From: an uncultured Sutterella sp. | GTDB lineage: Bacteria; Pseudomonadota; Gammaproteobacteria; Burkholderiales; Burkholderiaceae_F | Assembly: GCA_949282745.1 (NCBI GenBank) | Contig: CASDQM010000047.1 | Span: 186,001-250,000, forward strand | Reading direction: 5' to 3' | DNA length: 64,000 nucleotides | In this document: positions 8,334 to 16,646 of the stretch, piece after piece | Layout of the letters: every line of letters starts with the position of its first letter | Position numbering within the stretch: position 1 is the stretch's first letter | The notes under the pieces: generated by a model | Seen by the model: the letters and a program-made list of their open reading frames with translations, nothing else | Databases searched by the model: none | Told to the model about the DNA's origin: nothing | Position numbers and translations under genes: made by a program

Positions 8334-9596
8334 TTAACGGCGGGGAAGCTTCGGAGCCGAGCCGTCCGCACCGACGAGAAGGCAGGTCGTCAGGAAGACG
8401 AGCTGCGGACCGAGGTGCGTGTCGACCATTTCGAAGTATTCCTTCGTCGTGTGGGCGTTGACGCCCTTGCCGCCCGAGCACAGGCACGTCGACGGAATGC
8501 CGAGGCTCATCGGCGCGTTGGCGTCGGTCGAGGAGCACATGTACTTCGTCAATTCAATCCCGAGCGACTTCTGCGCGGCGCGGGCCGACTGCAGAACCGG
8601 GCAGTCGTCGGGGCGCATCCCGGCGGGACGGTTCCCGATAGCTTCCTTCACGAGACGCAGACGAAGCGTTTCGTCCGTGACGCCCCAGAATTCGTTTTCT
8701 TCGCGAACGCCTTCTTCAAAGGCTTCAAGGATCTTCGCTTCGAGGGCGAGGAGCTCTTCGTTGCTCACGCTGCGCATGTCGACTTCGACCGAGGCGCGCG
8801 CGGCGATCGAATTCACGGTCGTACCGCCCTTGACGGTGCCGATCGTGTAGGTCGTCTTGGGGTCCGACGGGACGCGGAAGTTCGCCATCTTGGCGCCGGC
8901 GCGGCAGATCGCGTGAATGGCCGAGGGGATCTTGCCGAAGTCGGCGTATGAGTGACCGCCCGCCCCTTCGACCGTGAGGCGCCAGCGGTGCGACCCCGTC
9001 GCGCCGCAAAGGACGCGGCCCACGTCCGTCGAGTCGATCGCGATGAAGCCGTCGATGCGGCGCGAGCCGTCAAAGAGCGCCTTCGAGCCGCGGATGTCGC
9101 CGAGGCCTTCTTCGCCGACCGTGCCCACAAAGAGGATGTCGCCTTCCGTTTCGATGCCGGTGATCTCGAACATGCGCAGAATCTGCAGGAGCGCGCGAAG
9201 GCCCGAGCAGTTGTCGCCGATCCCGGGCGCACGGAAGATATTCCCTTCGCGACGGACCTTCACGTCGGTGCCCGCGGGGAAAACCGAGTCCATGTGGGCG
9301 CCGAGCGCGAGCACGGGACCCTCAGGGTTGCGGCCCGGACGGCGGCCGACGACGTTGCCGATCGGATCGGTCACGACGTCCGTGAGGCCATAGGCGCGCA
9401 TGAGTTCGGCCACGCGGGCCGCGCGCTTTTCTTCCGCAAAGGTGGGGGCTTCGATTTCACAGAGTTCGATCTGTTCTTCCATGGCGCGGTCGACTTCTTC
9501 GAACGCGATCTCGAGCGCACGCGCGACCTTTTCGTCGCGGCGGATGGTTTCGAGCAACTGCACGTAACTCGGATCGAGTGCGGGCACAGCGGTCAT
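8334..9596 (-). CDS. M20-family metallopeptidase (ArgE/DapE/peptidase T type)
   Basis: M20 enzymes are two-zinc hydrolases that cleave small peptides or N-acyl amino acids in the cytoplasm. The 420-residue protein shows the metal ligands in order: AHMDSV with H101 and D103, GDNCSG with D128, GTVGEEGLGD with E162 and E163, IAIDSTD with D188, and a C-terminal HTTKE histidine. The dimerisation domain between about 195 and 310 includes EGAGGHSY. The start at 9596 has GGGAG six bases upstream. It lies divergent from a C4-dicarboxylate transporter with a shared 288-base control region, so the two may be co-regulated in nutrient uptake. The precise substrate is unknown; a tripeptidase-like role is only a guess. 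Confidence 0.88.
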   Translation of the reverse strand: MTAVPALDPSYVQLLETIRRDEKVARALEIAFEEVDRAMEEQIELCEIEAPTFAEEKRAARVAELMRAYGLTDVVTDPIGNVVGRRPGRNPEGPVLALGAHMDSVFPAGTDVKVRREGNIFRAPGIGDNCSGLRALLQILRMFEITGIETEGDILFVGTVGEEGLGDIRGSKALFDGSRRIDGFIAIDSTDVGRVLCGATGSHRWRLTVEGAGGHSYADFGKIPSAIHAICRAGAKMANFRVPSDPKTTYTIGTVKGGTTVNSIAARASVEVDMRSVSNEELLALEAKILEAFEEGVREENEFWGVTDETLRLRLVKEAIGNRPAGMRPDDCPVLQSARAAQKSLGIELTKYMCSSTDANAPMSLGIPSTCLCSGGKGVNAHTTKEYFEMVDTHLGPQLVFLTTCLLVGADGSAPKLPRR

Positions 9597-9725
9597 GATG
9601 GACTCCCTAACTTACAGTGTTTCAGATTTCGGAATGCCGTCGCCGAAGCGCCGCGCATTCCTTTGCCGTGCCCGTATGCTAACGGCTTTGACGGGTGCGG
9701 GACAGCGGGAAATCGCCGAGTCCTA

Positions 9726-9741
9726 TGTCTTCTATAAGACA
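9726..9741. promoter_or_regulatory. Palindromic operator candidate between the peptidase gene and dcuC
   Basis: TGTCTT-CTAT-AAGACA is a perfect 6-4-6 inverted repeat in the middle of the divergent control region (9597-9884). A second perfect palindrome, CCGAACGTTCGG, lies at 9851-9862, just before the dcuC ribosome binding site. The spacing suits a dimeric helix-turn-helix repressor. The regulator is not known; a GntR-type protein is encoded 1.5 kb away at 11244-11966, but no direct link is shown. Confidence 0.5.
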
Positions 9742-9884
9742 CAAAATTCGGGTTTATTCCCAATTTCTCACAAGGGAGAACCCCAATAAGATGCACGGCA
9801 TTCAAAATTCGCTTTCCATCCTCTCACGGCCGTCCCTCGGAACTCCTTTCCCGAACGTTCGGCCCCCTTACGGAGACACCTCAA

Positions 9885-11156
9885 ATGACTTGGACCTTTT
9901 GGGCCGCCTTGGTCGTTGTGATCGGGACGGTGTGGGCGCTCATCAAGCGCTACGAAACGCGTCTCGTCCTTCTCACGTCCGGCCTCATCATGGCGCTCCT
10001 CGCCGTGGAACCGATGGCCGCCTTCAAGCAGTTCGACAAGTCGATGACCTCGGCTTCGCTCATCATCGCCATCTGCTCGTCGATGGGTTTTGCCGGCGTC
10101 ATGTCGCTCACGAAGTGCGACCTCCATCTCGTCTCGCTTTTGACGAAGCCCCTTCGCACGCTGGGCGTTCTGCTCCTTCCCTGCTGCATGATCGTCACGG
10201 GCTTCATCTCGGTCGCCATCTCGTCCTTTGCGGGCCTGTGCGCCGCCGTCGGTCCGACGATCGTCACCCTGATGGTCCGCGCGGGCTTCCGTCCCGCCAT
10301 CGCGGCCGCCGCCGTGGCGGGCGCCACGGTGCCGGGCTTCCTGTCGCCGGGCACCTCGCACAACGTCTTCGTCTCGAAGCTCGCCGAAATGCCGATCATG
10401 GAATACATCTACGCGACGGCTCCGCGTACGATCGGTCTTCTCTTCGTGCTCACCGCCTTCATGACGATCCTCTGCTTCGTCTACGGCGACTATAAGCGCG
10501 GCGGTTTCGACGTCAAGGAACTCAACACGGACGGCAAGGGCCCCGAACTTCCGGAAAATCCGAATCTCCTCTTCGCCTTCGCTCCGATCCTCCCGGTGGT
10601 GGTTCTCCTCTGCTTCTCGATCTGGATGCCCGAACTCAAGCTCTCGGTCGCGACCGCCATGTTGATCGGCATGCTCTACTGCATCGTCGTGACGCGCTCG
10701 AATCCGCAGGAAATCATCAAGAAGTTCTTTGACGGCATGGGCCGCGGCTACGGCAACATCATCGGCATCATCATCGCCGCGGGCGTCTTCTCCGCGGGTC
10801 TCGCCTCCTGCGGCGTGATCGAAGTCTTCGTCGACTATCTGCGCCACTCGAGCGAAGTCGCCAAGCTCGGCGCCGCCATCGGGCCCTACGTGCTCGGCGT
10901 GATGACCGGTTCGGGCGACGCCGCCACCTTCGCCTTCAACGAGGCCGTCACCCCGCACGCCGCCCAGTTCGGCATGACGATCCCCGACCTCGGCTACCTC
11001 GCGAGCATCGCGGGCGCCTTCGGCCGCGCCTCCTCGCCTCTCGCGGGCGGCATGATCGTGATTTCAGGCATTGCCATGGTGAGCCCGCTCGAAGTCGTCA
11101 AGCGCACCGCGCCCGTCATGGCCTGCGGCCTCGTCGTTCTCTACGTCATCAGCTGA
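9885..11156 (+). CDS. dcuC: Anaerobic C4-dicarboxylate transporter, DcuC family
   Basis: DcuC-type carriers exchange or export succinate against fumarate, malate or aspartate during anaerobic growth. The 423-residue protein has about 12 hydrophobic segments. Family features include FAGVMSLTKCDLHLV in the first third, GATVPGFLSPGTSHNVFV near residue 155, and a C-terminal GSGDAATFAFNEAVTPHA followed by FGRASSPLAGGM. GGAG lies nine bases before the ATG. It is divergent from an M20 peptidase and followed by a strong terminator. With HemG and NAD-malic enzyme in the same window it supports a fumarate- or malate-based anaerobic metabolism. Confidence 0.88.
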   Translation: MTWTFWAALVVVIGTVWALIKRYETRLVLLTSGLIMALLAVEPMAAFKQFDKSMTSASLIIAICSSMGFAGVMSLTKCDLHLVSLLTKPLRTLGVLLLPCCMIVTGFISVAISSFAGLCAAVGPTIVTLMVRAGFRPAIAAAAVAGATVPGFLSPGTSHNVFVSKLAEMPIMEYIYATAPRTIGLLFVLTAFMTILCFVYGDYKRGGFDVKELNTDGKGPELPENPNLLFAFAPILPVVVLLCFSIWMPELKLSVATAMLIGMLYCIVVTRSNPQEIIKKFFDGMGRGYGNIIGIIIAAGVFSAGLASCGVIEVFVDYLRHSSEVAKLGAAIGPYVLGVMTGSGDAATFAFNEAVTPHAAQFGMTIPDLGYLASIAGAFGRASSPLAGGMIVISGIAMVSPLEVVKRTAPVMACGLVVLYVIS

Positions 11157-11179
11157 TCGACGTTCGACGCCAACACAAC

Positions 11180-11218
11180 AAGGCTCGGTCTTCCGCTTTG
11201 GGAAGGCCGAGCCTTTTT
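11180..11218 (+). terminator. Terminator after dcuC
   Basis: AAGGCTCGG and CCGAGCCTT form the stem, with an inner TTCC/GGAA helix, followed by a T-run. It also precedes the end of the convergent GntR gene. Confidence 0.88.
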
Positions 11219-11243
11219 CATGTTTCTTTGGGAAACGGCGTCC

Positions 11244-11966
11244 TTACATCCGGACGTAGAACTCTTCCGTCGTGCAGTAGGAGAGGCGGTACTCCACCGG
11301 AACGCCGCCGAAGGTCTTCCCGATGCGGGTGAGTTCGATGTAGGGCGCCCCGGTCATGAATTGTCCGAGCGAAGCGAGCGCCGGGGTGAAGACCTTGGCG
11401 CGCCAACGGTCGTCGACCGAAACGATCGTGACCCCGAGGTCGCGCTCGTAGAACTGATAGAGGCTCCCCTCGTGATGCGCGAGATTCTCGGCCGTGAGTT
11501 TCGCAAAGCGCTTCGTGTCGAGCCAGAGTTCCGAAATGCCGACGTCCTTTCCCTCCCAGGAATAGACGCGCAGGGCGTGAAAGAGCTCTCCGTCGCTCGG
11601 AAGACCCAAAACCCGCGCCGGACGGTCCGCCTTCATGGCGGGGACGCGCTCGAAGCGAACGAGCCGCATCGTGAAGGGAACGATCGTCCCCGTCGCTTCG
11701 TTCGTAAAGCGGTGAAACGAATTGCAGTAGCCCGAAGCGAGGTAGCTCTGCACGAAGGTGCCGCGTCCCTGCTCGCGGTAGAGGACGTTTTCTTCGACGA
11801 GCTCCTGAATGGCCTTTCGCACCGTGCCCTGCGAGACGCCGAGCTGCTCGGCAAACAGTTTTTCGCTCGGCAGCATCTCCCCGGCCTTCCAGTGCCCCGC
11901 GGCAAGTTCGCCGAGGATATGGTCCTTCACCTGACGGTAGAGGAGATTGCGAACGAAGGTCGTCAT
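11244..11966 (-). CDS. GntR-family transcriptional regulator, HutC subfamily (UTRA domain)
   Basis: The 240-residue protein has an N-terminal winged helix-turn-helix (about residues 5-72), with GEMLPSEKLFAEQLGVSQGT as the recognition region. A C-terminal UTRA ligand-binding domain (about 90-235) ends in RIGKTFGGVPVEYRLSYCTT. HutC-type regulators are usually repressors released by a small metabolite. The gene overlaps the upstream S4-domain gene in an ATGA arrangement, so the two form one minus-strand unit. That unit is divergent from lrgAB, the most likely neighbouring target, and dcuC is convergent on the other side. The effector cannot be predicted. Confidence 0.88.
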   Translation of the reverse strand: MTTFVRNLLYRQVKDHILGELAAGHWKAGEMLPSEKLFAEQLGVSQGTVRKAIQELVEENVLYREQGRGTFVQSYLASGYCNSFHRFTNEATGTIVPFTMRLVRFERVPAMKADRPARVLGLPSDGELFHALRVYSWEGKDVGISELWLDTKRFAKLTAENLAHHEGSLYQFYERDLGVTIVSVDDRWRAKVFTPALASLGQFMTGAPYIELTRIGKTFGGVPVEYRLSYCTTEEFYVRM

Positions 11967-12193
11967 GCCGCGCTCTCCGCCGTGAGCACAATGGTGAGAT
12001 CGTCGACGACGACGGTTTCCCCACCGCGGAGCTTGCGGGTCTTGCGCGTCTCGACGATGCCGTCCACCGTCACTTCGCCTTCGGCGATGCGGTGTTTGGC
12101 CTGCGCGCCCGAGTCGGCCGCGCCCACCGCCTTCAAAAGGGCGTCAAGCGTAATGTATTCGCCGCGGATTGCAAAAGTCATGTTTCGGGCCAT
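11963..12193 (-). CDS. S4-domain RNA-binding protein (YbcJ/YaaA-like)
   Basis: This is a 76-residue protein made almost entirely of an S4 RNA-binding fold: ITLDALLKAVGAADSGAQAK, then VTVDG and the TRKLRGGETVVV strand. Similar small S4 proteins are associated with ribosome assembly, but their exact role is unknown. Its stop overlaps the start of the GntR regulator by four bases, an unusual partnership. The gene is divergent from lrgA with 183 bases between the start codons. Confidence 0.85.
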   Translation of the reverse strand: MARNMTFAIRGEYITLDALLKAVGAADSGAQAKHRIAEGEVTVDGIVETRKTRKLRGGETVVVDDLTIVLTAESAA

Positions 12194-12268
12194 CGTGCCC
12201 TCCTTTCATCATGTGTGATCCGAACGGCGGATATTCTTTGCGCTCGGACAAAAGTTGTGTGCGTGGGA

Positions 12269-12283
12269 ACGGGAAAGTCCCGT
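12269..12283. promoter_or_regulatory. Inverted repeat between the S4/GntR unit and lrgAB
   Basis: ACGGGA-AAG-TCCCGT is a perfect 6-3-6 inverted repeat about 94 bases before lrgA and 76 bases before the S4 gene start. It is a candidate operator for the divergent unit. The half-site is not the usual GT/AC pattern of GntR regulators, so the assignment is weak. Confidence 0.35.
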
Positions 12284-12376
12284 ATGACACGACGAGACGT
12301 GCCAAAATCTTCGGCTCTCATCTTAACAAACGGAACGGCGCTCTCCTTCATGAAACGACCCGTCCCATAAGAAGAA

Positions 12377-12739
12377 ATGCTCAATGCCATCACCATCATC
12401 GTGCTCTTTCAGCTCGCGGGCGAGGCGCTCGCACTGCTGACGGGCATTCCCGTTCCGGGATCCGTGCTCGGAATGGTCTTCCTTCTTCTCTCCTTCTTCG
12501 TGAAGGACGACCTGATCGACCTCATCCGCCCCACGGGCGGGGTTCTCCTCTCGAACCTCTCGCTTCTCTTCGTCCCCGCGGGGGTCGGCATCATTCGTCA
12601 CGTCTCGCGCTTTGAAGCCGAAGGCGTCGGCATCGCCGTGACGCTCGTTCTCTCGACCCTCATCGCCATGGCGGTGACGGCCTGGACGATCCAGCTCGCC
12701 TGCAAGGCGCTCGGCGTTCACGACGCGGAGGAGGACTGA
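12377..12739 (+). CDS. lrgA: CidA/LrgA family holin-like protein
   Basis: The 120-residue membrane protein has four hydrophobic segments. It contains the family signature IPVPGSVLGMVFLLL near residue 30 and VPAGVGIIRH near residue 70. CidA/LrgA proteins were described as holin-antiholin-like factors in cell lysis control and more recently as parts of pyruvate or small-metabolite transport with the LrgB partner. lrgB follows after two bases, so the pair is an operon. The upstream region carries an inverted repeat and is shared with a GntR regulator, suggesting metabolite control. Confidence 0.88.
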   Translation: MLNAITIIVLFQLAGEALALLTGIPVPGSVLGMVFLLLSFFVKDDLIDLIRPTGGVLLSNLSLLFVPAGVGIIRHVSRFEAEGVGIAVTLVLSTLIAMAVTAWTIQLACKALGVHDAEED

Positions 12740-12741
12740 TC

Positions 12742-13464
12742 ATGACGGAACTCTGGCAGCACTTTGCGTCCGAAAACATCTTCTGGCTCGGACTCACGCT
12801 CGCGATCTACCTCTTCGGGCACTTCCTCTACCGAAAGGCCCGCTTCTTTCCGCTTCTGAGCCCCATCATCGTGAGCGTCGCGCTCCTCATCGCCGTGCTC
12901 GTCGTCACGGACACCCCCTACGAAACCTACTTCGAGGGCGCGCAGACGATTCACCTGCTTCTCGGTCCCGCGACCGTCGCGCTCGCCATTCCGCTCTTTG
13001 ATCAGCGCGCGCGTCTCGTGCGGCTTTTCGTGCCGCTCGTCACGGGGCTTCTCGTCGGGGGCGTCGTCGCCATTCTGAGCGTCGTCGTGATCGGCGTTCT
13101 CTGCGGCCTTTCAACCGAGACGCTCCTCTCGCTCGTGCCGAAATCCGTCACGACCCCGATCGCCATGGGGATTTCCGAAGCGATCGGCGGCATGCCCGAC
13201 CTCACCGCGGCGCTCGTCGTCATCACGGGGATCTTCGGCTCCGTCGTGGGACGCAGCTTCTTCCGTCTGATCCGCGTTTCGTCCGACACCGCCAAGGGCG
13301 TGGCGCTCGGCGTTTCCGCCCACGGCATGGGCACGAGCGCCGCCTTCAGCATTTCGCCCAAGGCGGGCGCCTTCTCGGGGCTCGCCATGGGAATCACGGG
13401 TCTCCTGACGGCCTTCCTCGCGCCCTACCTCGGCGTGCCCGTTCTCGAGTGGCTTACGCGCTGA
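12742..13464 (+). CDS. lrgB: CidB/LrgB family membrane protein
   Basis: The 240-residue protein has six or more membrane segments and the LrgB signature: [16 protein letters not shown] in the middle, [13 protein letters not shown] near residue 135 and [10 protein letters not shown] near residue 195. It acts with the LrgA/CidA partner immediately upstream. Its last 11 bases overlap the 3' end of the convergent nitronate-monooxygenase-like gene, so the two transcripts must overlap. No terminator fits between them. Confidence 0.9.
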   Translation: MTELWQHFASENIFWLGLTLAIYLFGHFLYRKARFFPLLSPIIVSVALLIAVLVVTDTPYETYFEGAQTIHLLLGPATVALAIPLFDQRARLVRLFVPLVTGLLVGGVVAILSVVVIGVLCGLSTETLLSLVPKSVTTPIAMGISEAIGGMPDLTAALVVITGIFGSVVGRSFFRLIRVSSDTAKGVALGVSAHGMGTSAAFSISPKAGAFSGLAMGITGLLTAFLAPYLGVPVLEWLTR

Positions 13465-14536
13465 GCGCGCGTACGACATCGGCGACGCGGGCGTAGGGCA
13501 CGCGCCCCGCGGCCTGACCGAAGCTCAGCGCCACGGCCGCGCCCTCGCCCCGGGCCATGAGGCGCTTTCGCAACTGCGCCGTCCAGGGTTCAAAGAGCCC
13601 GGCGGGCGGCCGATCGGCGAAGGCTATGTCCTTCGCAAGCCCCGAGACGAAGTCGTTTCGCAGATACCACCCGTCGGTCGTTCCTTCGAAGGGACCGTAC
13701 ACGTAGTCGGCGGGCGAACTCTCCGTTGCGGCCCACTGATAAAAGCCGTCCGCGCGGGCTTCCTCCGTCGTAAGAAAAGCCGATCCGACGAGGGTCGCCT
13801 CCGCGCCGAGGATCCTCGCCGCACGCGCTTGCTCGGGCGTAACGATGCCGCCCGCGGCGATCAAGGGCAGTCCCGTCGCGCGCTTCACGTGGGGAAGAAG
13901 AGACATCAGGCCCACCGCGGCCGCGCCCGTGTCGACCGAAGACCAGCGGGGTCCGCCCGCTTCCGCGGCCTGCACGACGATCGCGTCGACGCGCGCGGCG
14001 CGCGCCACCTTGGCTTCCCGAAGGGTCGTCGCCGTCGCGACGTTGAGGACGCCCGCTTCGCGAAGCGCGTCCTCTTCGGGCTCGCGAAAGGCGCCGAAGG
14101 TCGAAATCATCGCCGCGGGACTCGCTTCGAGCCAGAAACGGAAACGCTCTTCGAAGGTCTTCAGGGGATCGAATTCAAGGAAGGCGTCGGCAAGAGCCGC
14201 TTCCGTCCACCCTTCGCCCGCGAGTTCGATCTGCTCGCGATGACGTTCGATGAACACCTTCGCCCACCGCCAGGAAGATTCCTTCGTAAGCGGAAACGCC
14301 TTCACGTCCGGGGCGCGAAGCGCCACGGCAAAGGGTTTGCCGGTGCCCTTTCGCAGGGCTTCGAGATAGGCCTTCGGATCCGCGACGTCGTCCGCGGGCA
14401 CCACGCCGAGACCGCCCGCCTCGCAGACGGCCGCCACGAATTCGGGCGGCAGGTCCGTCGCCATCGGGGCGCTCCACACCGGAGCCGTCACCCCGAGACG
14501 CTCGGAAAGGGAACGGTCGGAATCGTTTTCGTTCAT
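13454..14536 (-). CDS. Nitronate monooxygenase-like FMN protein
   Basis: This family (2-nitropropane dioxygenase type) has a TIM barrel with FMN and oxidises alkyl nitronates; related enzymes serve as enoyl reductases. The 360-residue protein shows APVWSAPMA at the start, [10 protein letters not shown] at residues 189-198 and [20 protein letters not shown] followed by VGSAF in the phosphate-binding part. Class I nitronate monooxygenases carry a catalytic histidine in EAGGH; here the position is proline (P196), so the reaction may differ. The gene is divergent from mnmA and overlaps lrgB at its 3' end. TACAAT at 14579-14574 is a candidate -10. Confidence 0.8.
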   Translation of the reverse strand: MNENDSDRSLSERLGVTAPVWSAPMATDLPPEFVAAVCEAGGLGVVPADDVADPKAYLEALRKGTGKPFAVALRAPDVKAFPLTKESSWRWAKVFIERHREQIELAGEGWTEAALADAFLEFDPLKTFEERFRFWLEASPAAMISTFGAFREPEEDALREAGVLNVATATTLREAKVARAARVDAIVVQAAEAGGPRWSSVDTGAAAVGLMSLLPHVKRATGLPLIAAGGIVTPEQARAARILGAEATLVGSAFLTTEEARADGFYQWAATESSPADYVYGPFEGTTDGWYLRNDFVSGLAKDIAFADRPPAGLFEPWTAQLRKRLMARGEGAAVALSFGQAAGRVPYARVADVVRALSA

Positions 14537-14626
14537 AATTCACCCGTCAACGCATTGAGATTAAGGATTAGGCATTGTAGCGGGTCGGCCGGAAACGGAC
14601 GACCGGCGAATCCATCGGACACCAGC

Positions 14627-15721
14627 ATGAGTCAAAAAGTAGTGATCGGCCTCTCGGGCGGCGTGGACTCCGCCGTGAGCGCCTGGCTCCTCAAAGAACA
14701 GGGCTTCGACGTCATCGGTCTCTTCATGAAGAATTGGGAGGATGACGACGATTCGGAATACTGCTCCTCGCGTCAGGACTTCATCGACGCGACCGCCGCG
14801 GCGGACGTGATCGGCATCGACATCGAAGCCGTCAACTTCGCCAAGGAATATAAGGAGCGCGTCTTCGCGGACTTCCTTCGCGAATACAGCGCGGGCCGCA
14901 CGCCCAATCCGGACGTCCTCTGCAACGCCGAAATCAAGTTCCGCGCCTTTCTCGACCACGCCATGACGATGGGGGCCGACTGGATCGCGACGGGCCACTA
15001 TGCGCGCGTGCGCCGCTCCGAAGCGGGCGTGCAGCTCCTTCGCGGCACGGACCCGAACAAGGATCAGAGCTACTTCCTGCACCGTCTCTCGCAGGAACAG
15101 ATCTCCCGCGTGCTCTTTCCCGTGGGGGGTCTCCTCAAGACCCAGGTGCGCGCGCTCGCCGAACGCATCGGACTGCCGAACGCCAAGAAAAAGGACTCGA
15201 CCGGGATCTGCTTCATCGGGGAGCGTCCCTTCCGTGAATTCCTGAACCGCTACCTGCCGACGCACCCGGGCCCGATCAAGACGCCCGACGGCAAGGTCGT
15301 GGGCGAACACATGGGGCTCTCCTTTTATACGCTCGGTCAGCGAAAGGGGATCGGCGTGGGCGGCCTCAAGGACGCGACGGGCGAACCCTGGTTCGTCGCC
15401 CGCAAGGATCTCGCGACGAACACCCTCTGGATTTGTCAGGGGCATGACCATCCGTGGCTTCTCGCCGACCGTCTTCGCGCGGCGGAGCCGAGCTGGGTCG
15501 CGGGCCATGCGCCCGACCCCGAAGCGAAGCTCACGGTGAAGACGCGCTATCGGCAAAAGGACACGCCCTGCCGTCTCGCCGACGTGAGCGAAGAGAACTT
15601 CACGCTTCTCTTTGACGACGAACCGCAGTGGGCGGCCACCCCCGGCCAGAGCGCCGTTCTCTATCAGGGAGACGTCTGTCTCGGCGGCGGCTTTATCGAC
15701 ACGTCGCACACCATCGGGTAA
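14627..15721 (+). CDS. mnmA: tRNA 2-thiouridine(34) synthase MnmA
   Basis: MnmA adds sulfur to U34 of tRNA-Lys, tRNA-Glu and tRNA-Gln using ATP and a persulfide relay. The protein has 364 residues. The PP-loop is GLSGGVDS near residue 10. The two catalytic cysteines are C99 in NPDVLCN and C195 in [12 protein letters not shown], matching C102 and C199 of the E. coli enzyme. The open frame runs far upstream, but the ATG at 14627 matches the family start. A terminator follows. tRNA-Lys genes, its substrates, lie 3.3 kb away, and an MnmC-like gene at 23900-25474 belongs to the same U34 pathway. Confidence 0.96.
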   Translation: MSQKVVIGLSGGVDSAVSAWLLKEQGFDVIGLFMKNWEDDDDSEYCSSRQDFIDATAAADVIGIDIEAVNFAKEYKERVFADFLREYSAGRTPNPDVLCNAEIKFRAFLDHAMTMGADWIATGHYARVRRSEAGVQLLRGTDPNKDQSYFLHRLSQEQISRVLFPVGGLLKTQVRALAERIGLPNAKKKDSTGICFIGERPFREFLNRYLPTHPGPIKTPDGKVVGEHMGLSFYTLGQRKGIGVGGLKDATGEPWFVARKDLATNTLWICQGHDHPWLLADRLRAAEPSWVAGHAPDPEAKLTVKTRYRQKDTPCRLADVSEENFTLLFDDEPQWAATPGQSAVLYQGDVCLGGGFIDTSHTIG

Positions 15722-15754
15722 GGAAAACCGGATTTCAACCGCTTCCCCGCAATA

Positions 15755-15787
15755 AAGAAAGGCGCCCTTTCGGGCGCCTCTCTTTTT
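15755..15787 (+). terminator. Terminator after mnmA
   Basis: The GGCGCCC-TTTC-GGGCGCC hairpin is followed by TCTCTTTTT. It lies between mnmA and the convergent terC gene. Confidence 0.88.
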
Positions 15788-15809
15788 GTGGATTGCCGAA
15801 TTTTCGCGC

Positions 15810-16556
15810 TTAGGCTTCGGTCTTCTGCGCGTGACGCGCGTCGATTTCCTTTTGCTTGCGCTTGCCGATCCAGTGGCCGGCCGCCACCACGATCAGAGCG
15901 CCGATCACGGCCGCGGGATAGTGCATCGCTTCCGCCTGAGCCCAGTGACCGACGACCCAGGCGTCGCTCACGACCATGCCGCCCGCGATCCAGCCGAGAA
16001 GGCCGCCGCCGAAGTAGATGATGATCGGGAAGCGGTCGAGGAGCTTCAGGATCACCTGGCTGCCGAACACGATGAAGGGCACCGAAACGACGAGGCCGAA
16101 GATGATGAGAAGCGTCTGATGCGCTTCATGCGCCTGCTGCGCGGCACCCGCGATGGCGATGACGTTGTCGAAGCTCATGACGAAGTCCGCCACAATGATC
16201 GTCTTGATCGCGCCCATGAGACGGCCGCTTCCTTCGATCTTGTCGTGCGCACCGTCGTCCGGAATCAAAAGCTTCATGCCGATCCAGAGCAGGAGCACGC
16301 CGCCCGCGACCTTGAGGAAGGGAAGATCCAGCAGCATGACGGCGAAGGTGATCAGAATCACGCGCAGTGCGATCGCACCGGTCGTGCCCCAGAAAATGCC
16401 GAGCTTGCGCTGTTCGTGCGGCAGGTTTCGACAGGCCATGGCAATGACGACGGCGTTGTCGCCCCCCAAGAGAATGTCGATCATGATGATCTGACCGATG
16501 GCGCCCCAGTGCAGGTTGACCAGGATGTCCCAAATCGCTTCCAAAGTATCCTCCAT
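15810..16556 (-). CDS. TerC family integral membrane protein
   Basis: TerC-family proteins are linked to metal ion export, notably manganese, and to tellurite resistance in some species. The protein has seven hydrophobic segments and two conserved acidic motifs, DILLGGDNAVVIAMA near the start and DFVMSFDNVIAIAG in the middle. The start chosen is the ATG at 16556 (248 residues), which gives the typical MEDTLEAIWD beginning; a TTG at 16607 would add 17 residues. No clear Shine-Dalgarno sequence is seen for either. It lies downstream of recX on the same strand but is probably separate. I see no manganese riboswitch upstream. Confidence 0.85.
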   Translation of the reverse strand: MEDTLEAIWDILVNLHWGAIGQIIMIDILLGGDNAVVIAMACRNLPHEQRKLGIFWGTTGAIALRVILITFAVMLLDLPFLKVAGGVLLLWIGMKLLIPDDGAHDKIEGSGRLMGAIKTIIVADFVMSFDNVIAIAGAAQQAHEAHQTLLIIFGLVVSVPFIVFGSQVILKLLDRFPIIIYFGGGLLGWIAGGMVVSDAWVVGHWAQAEAMHYPAAVIGALIVVAAGHWIGKRKQKEIDARHAQKTEA

Positions 16557-16646
16557 GGAGAATGAGTAAGACGGGAAAAATTTTAGCAAAGGCATCCTCG
16601 AGCACAAGCCGAAGACACCGGTTTTTGCGCAAAAACCGCTAGAAAA

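Noticed and set aside
11963..12193. S4-domain gene as a toxin-antitoxin partner of the GntR gene
   Set aside because: Neither protein resembles a toxin; S4 and GntR folds are well recognised and better explained as an ordinary two-gene unit.
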